From Gammaproteobacteria bacterium (GTDB lineage Bacteria > Pseudomonadota > Gammaproteobacteria > Pseudomonadales > Azotimanducaceae), in contig NZGC01000018.1 in the NCBI GenBank assembly GCA_002689445.1, forward strand, positions 1-64,000: a stretch of 64,000 bases of DNA. Direction: 5' to 3'. Positions 62,473-64,000 of the stretch are shown piece by piece. The notes under the pieces are model-generated. The model did not search any database, was not told the DNA's origin, and worked only from the letters and a program-made list of their open reading frames with translations. Numbering within the stretch: the stretch's first letter is position 1; every line of letters begins with the position of its first letter. A program made the position numbers and the translations under genes.

Positions 62473-62572
62473 ACTGTTAAAGCTCCCTACGATGCAGTAG
62501 ACAATCGGATGGCGATCCTACTCGGTGAATCCTGACGATAGCTAAGGGAGGGCACGCTTTAATCCTAAGAAG

Positions 62573-64000
62573 TTAATTGACAACGACAAGTTGGTCGAGG
62601 AGCTGCGCTAGTTTTACGGCGGACCGATGCTGACTGGAAGCTTTGATTGCAGCGCTGTGGCCCGAAAGCTCTTTGAGTAAGGCAGGCTTCTGATCGGGTT
62701 CGGTCGTCACCAGTCGATCCAATGCCCACCTTATTTGGTCTGAAAGCCCGTTCGATAGGGCTTTGGCTCTGTCTAATTGATCAAGATAAGCCAGGCCGAT
62801 AGTAGGATGAAGCGGCCATCGAACGGGAAACTGTTGCTGAGGATTAAAGGTCTGACCTTGGTCGGCGAGTTCTGCGGCGGCAATTTCATTGATTGATAGG
62901 TGCTCGCTCGCCAGTAACGAGAGGACATCAAGGCCTCGAGTGATTTCGGTTGCGTAAATTTTTCCTCCGTACCAGTAAGTCGACCAGTAGCCCCCAGTGA
63001 TCAGGTGATCTTCGTGAATTGGGCCTCGGTCGAAGTAGGCAATTTCAATCGGTTCGCTTGAATCAGTAAAGTCCAGAACAGAAATACCGCCTTGATACCA
63101 AGCCTGCACGAATATATCCCTGCCAGGTACAGGGATGATAGAGCCGTTGTGTGCTACACAATTCTCTTGTTTGGTCTGGGGCGCTGGCATTTTGTAATAG
63201 GAGCGGAAGACCAGTTCATTGTCGACGATATCGTAGATTGCATTTGCACCCCAATCTTTGGGGTCGAAGGAGCGACATCGGGGTCGAGTACCCCCACCCC
63301 ATTCGTCGGTGAACAGTACCTTTGTACCTTCGTTGTTAAAGGTGGCAGAGTGCCAGTAGGCGAAGCCGCTGTCGGTCACCTCGTGGATCCGTTTCGGTGC
63401 GAGGGGGTTTGAGATATCGAAAATGATACCGTTACCAGAGCAGGCGCCCGCTGCAAGGGCTAGATCAGGGAAAACAGTAATATCGTGGCATTGATCAGTC
63501 TGGTAAGTTTCCTGTGAGTCATCGCTGTGTTTGCCTCCTCGCCACAACCCTGCAAGTTGCCCGGTTTGTTCGTCAGCAAAAACCCCGGGGCTATCAACAA
63601 TTTTTGCCTGGCTGGGATCATCAAGAGGAATTTCAATCACGTCGATACGAAAGAGTGAGGTTCGGGTATCTCCCGCTACATTACCTATACATCCTGTGAG
63701 TTCCTCGGTTTTACGAACGCTCGACGTCCCCGAGTTATAGGCGACAATGCGCTCGGCATCGGCGCTGACCACTGAATGGGTATGAGATCCACGACACGTT
63801 TGAACCTGGCCCACTTGTTTTGGGTTTGCGGGATCGGTGATATCAAAGATTCTTAGACCACGAAAGCGTGCTTCGCTGATGTCTTCGCTGATTCCCTGCA
63901 AACCGCAGTCTACTCGTCCCCTTGTTTGTTCCACTGACATCAACAGTAGGTTGCCGATGATGGATACGTCTCCTTGGCCCCCCGGGCAAACAATAGAGCT
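62573..64000 (-). CDS. LVIVD-repeat protein (N-terminus beyond the window)
   Basis: At least 475 residues; the frame stays open to the right edge, and the first visible residues (CPGGQGDVSIIGNLLLMSVE) are typical interior sequence of this family. LVIVD repeats form a beta-propeller; visible repeats include RGLRIFDITDPANPKQVG, GIIFDISNPLAPKRI and GGISVLDFTDSSEPIEIAYF. Probably exported, but the signal would lie outside. Function unknown. An internal ATG at 63940 is not a likely start because conserved sequence precedes it. Confidence 0.88.
   Translation of the reverse strand, partial: SSIVCPGGQGDVSIIGNLLLMSVEQTRGRVDCGLQGISEDISEARFRGLRIFDITDPANPKQVGQVQTCRGSHTHSVVSADAERIVAYNSGTSSVRKTEELTGCIGNVAGDTRTSLFRIDVIEIPLDDPSQAKIVDSPGVFADEQTGQLAGLWRGGKHSDDSQETYQTDQCHDITVFPDLALAAGACSGNGIIFDISNPLAPKRIHEVTDSGFAYWHSATFNNEGTKVLFTDEWGGGTRPRCRSFDPKDWGANAIYDIVDNELVFRSYYKMPAPQTKQENCVAHNGSIIPVPGRDIFVQAWYQGGISVLDFTDSSEPIEIAYFDRGPIHEDHLITGGYWSTYWYGGKIYATEITRGLDVLSLLASEHLSINEIAAAELADQGQTFNPQQQFPVRWPLHPTIGLAYLDQLDRAKALSNGLSDQIRWALDRLVTTEPDQKPALLKELSGHSAAIKASSQHRSAVKLAQLLDQLVVVN

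Overview
The window looks like a chromosomal segment of a free-living, aerobic, heterotrophic gammaproteobacterium, probably marine. The evidence is the gene order pepA-holC-orf-valS divergent from lptF-lptG, a holD-rimI pair, a FabY-type ketoacyl synthase, a PilU twitching-motility ATPase, and a wealth of acyl-CoA and branched-chain catabolism genes. No rRNA, tRNA, CRISPR array, prophage or insertion sequence was recognised. Coding density is high and no broken gene was seen. The left edge cuts a gene ending in a Lys-Lys-Gly repeat; the right edge cuts an LVIVD-repeat gene.

Layout. (1) 197-5965, + strand: an acetoin-dehydrogenase-type operon, acoA-acoB-acoX-acoC-lpd; the E2 carries two E3/E1-binding domains. 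(2) 5979-14678, - strand: DUF1330, an SDR, an adjacent acyl-CoA dehydrogenase pair, then a valine-type set (mmsB, 3-hydroxyisobutyryl-CoA hydrolase, enoyl-CoA hydratase, isobutyryl-CoA dehydrogenase-like) and a further crotonase. (3) 14786-16592: an FBP-type zinc-finger protein and an MFS carrier. (4) 17003-23598: TetR regulator, LolA-like periplasmic protein, two FtsX-like permeases, a LolD-like ATPase and an outer-membrane barrel, i.e. a complete inner- to outer-membrane cassette of unknown cargo. (5) 23599-24313: gene-free, with simple tandem repeats. (6) 24314-27044: HolD-like psi subunit, rimI, prfC. (7) 27041-32466: fabY, thiolase, MaoC-like hydratase, class I fumarase. (8) 33067-38904: a 1640-residue single-chain biotin carboxylase/carboxyltransferase plus a LysR regulator. 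(9) 38901-44475: pilU, a PurM of the type familiar from Bacteroidetes, an isolated hisH-hisF pair, slyX, a quinone oxidoreductase and a cold-shock protein. (10) 44599-51957: valS, orf119, holC, pepA, lptF, lptG. (11) 51971-56547: RDD protein, thioesterase, HpcH/HpaI aldolase, PlsC-like acyltransferase, TauD-like dioxygenase, and a divergent MarR-GNAT fusion behind a 30-bp palindrome. (12) 57057-64000: HIT protein, beta-carbonic anhydrase, a GMC oxidoreductase-amidohydrolase-deazaflavin-type reductase operon, an AmiD-like lipoprotein amidase and the partial LVIVD protein.

How the genes work together. Much of the window feeds or uses acyl-CoA: acetoin cleavage and valine/fatty-acid oxidation deliver acetyl-CoA and propionyl-type units, while the fused carboxylase and FabY sit at the entry to fatty-acid synthesis. 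The most unusual items are the giant carboxylase with carboxyltransferase parts before biotin carboxylase, the Lol-like export cassette with its own outer-membrane barrel, a GMC oxidoreductase in which the usual catalytic His is Pro, and several strong palindromes upstream of regulators.
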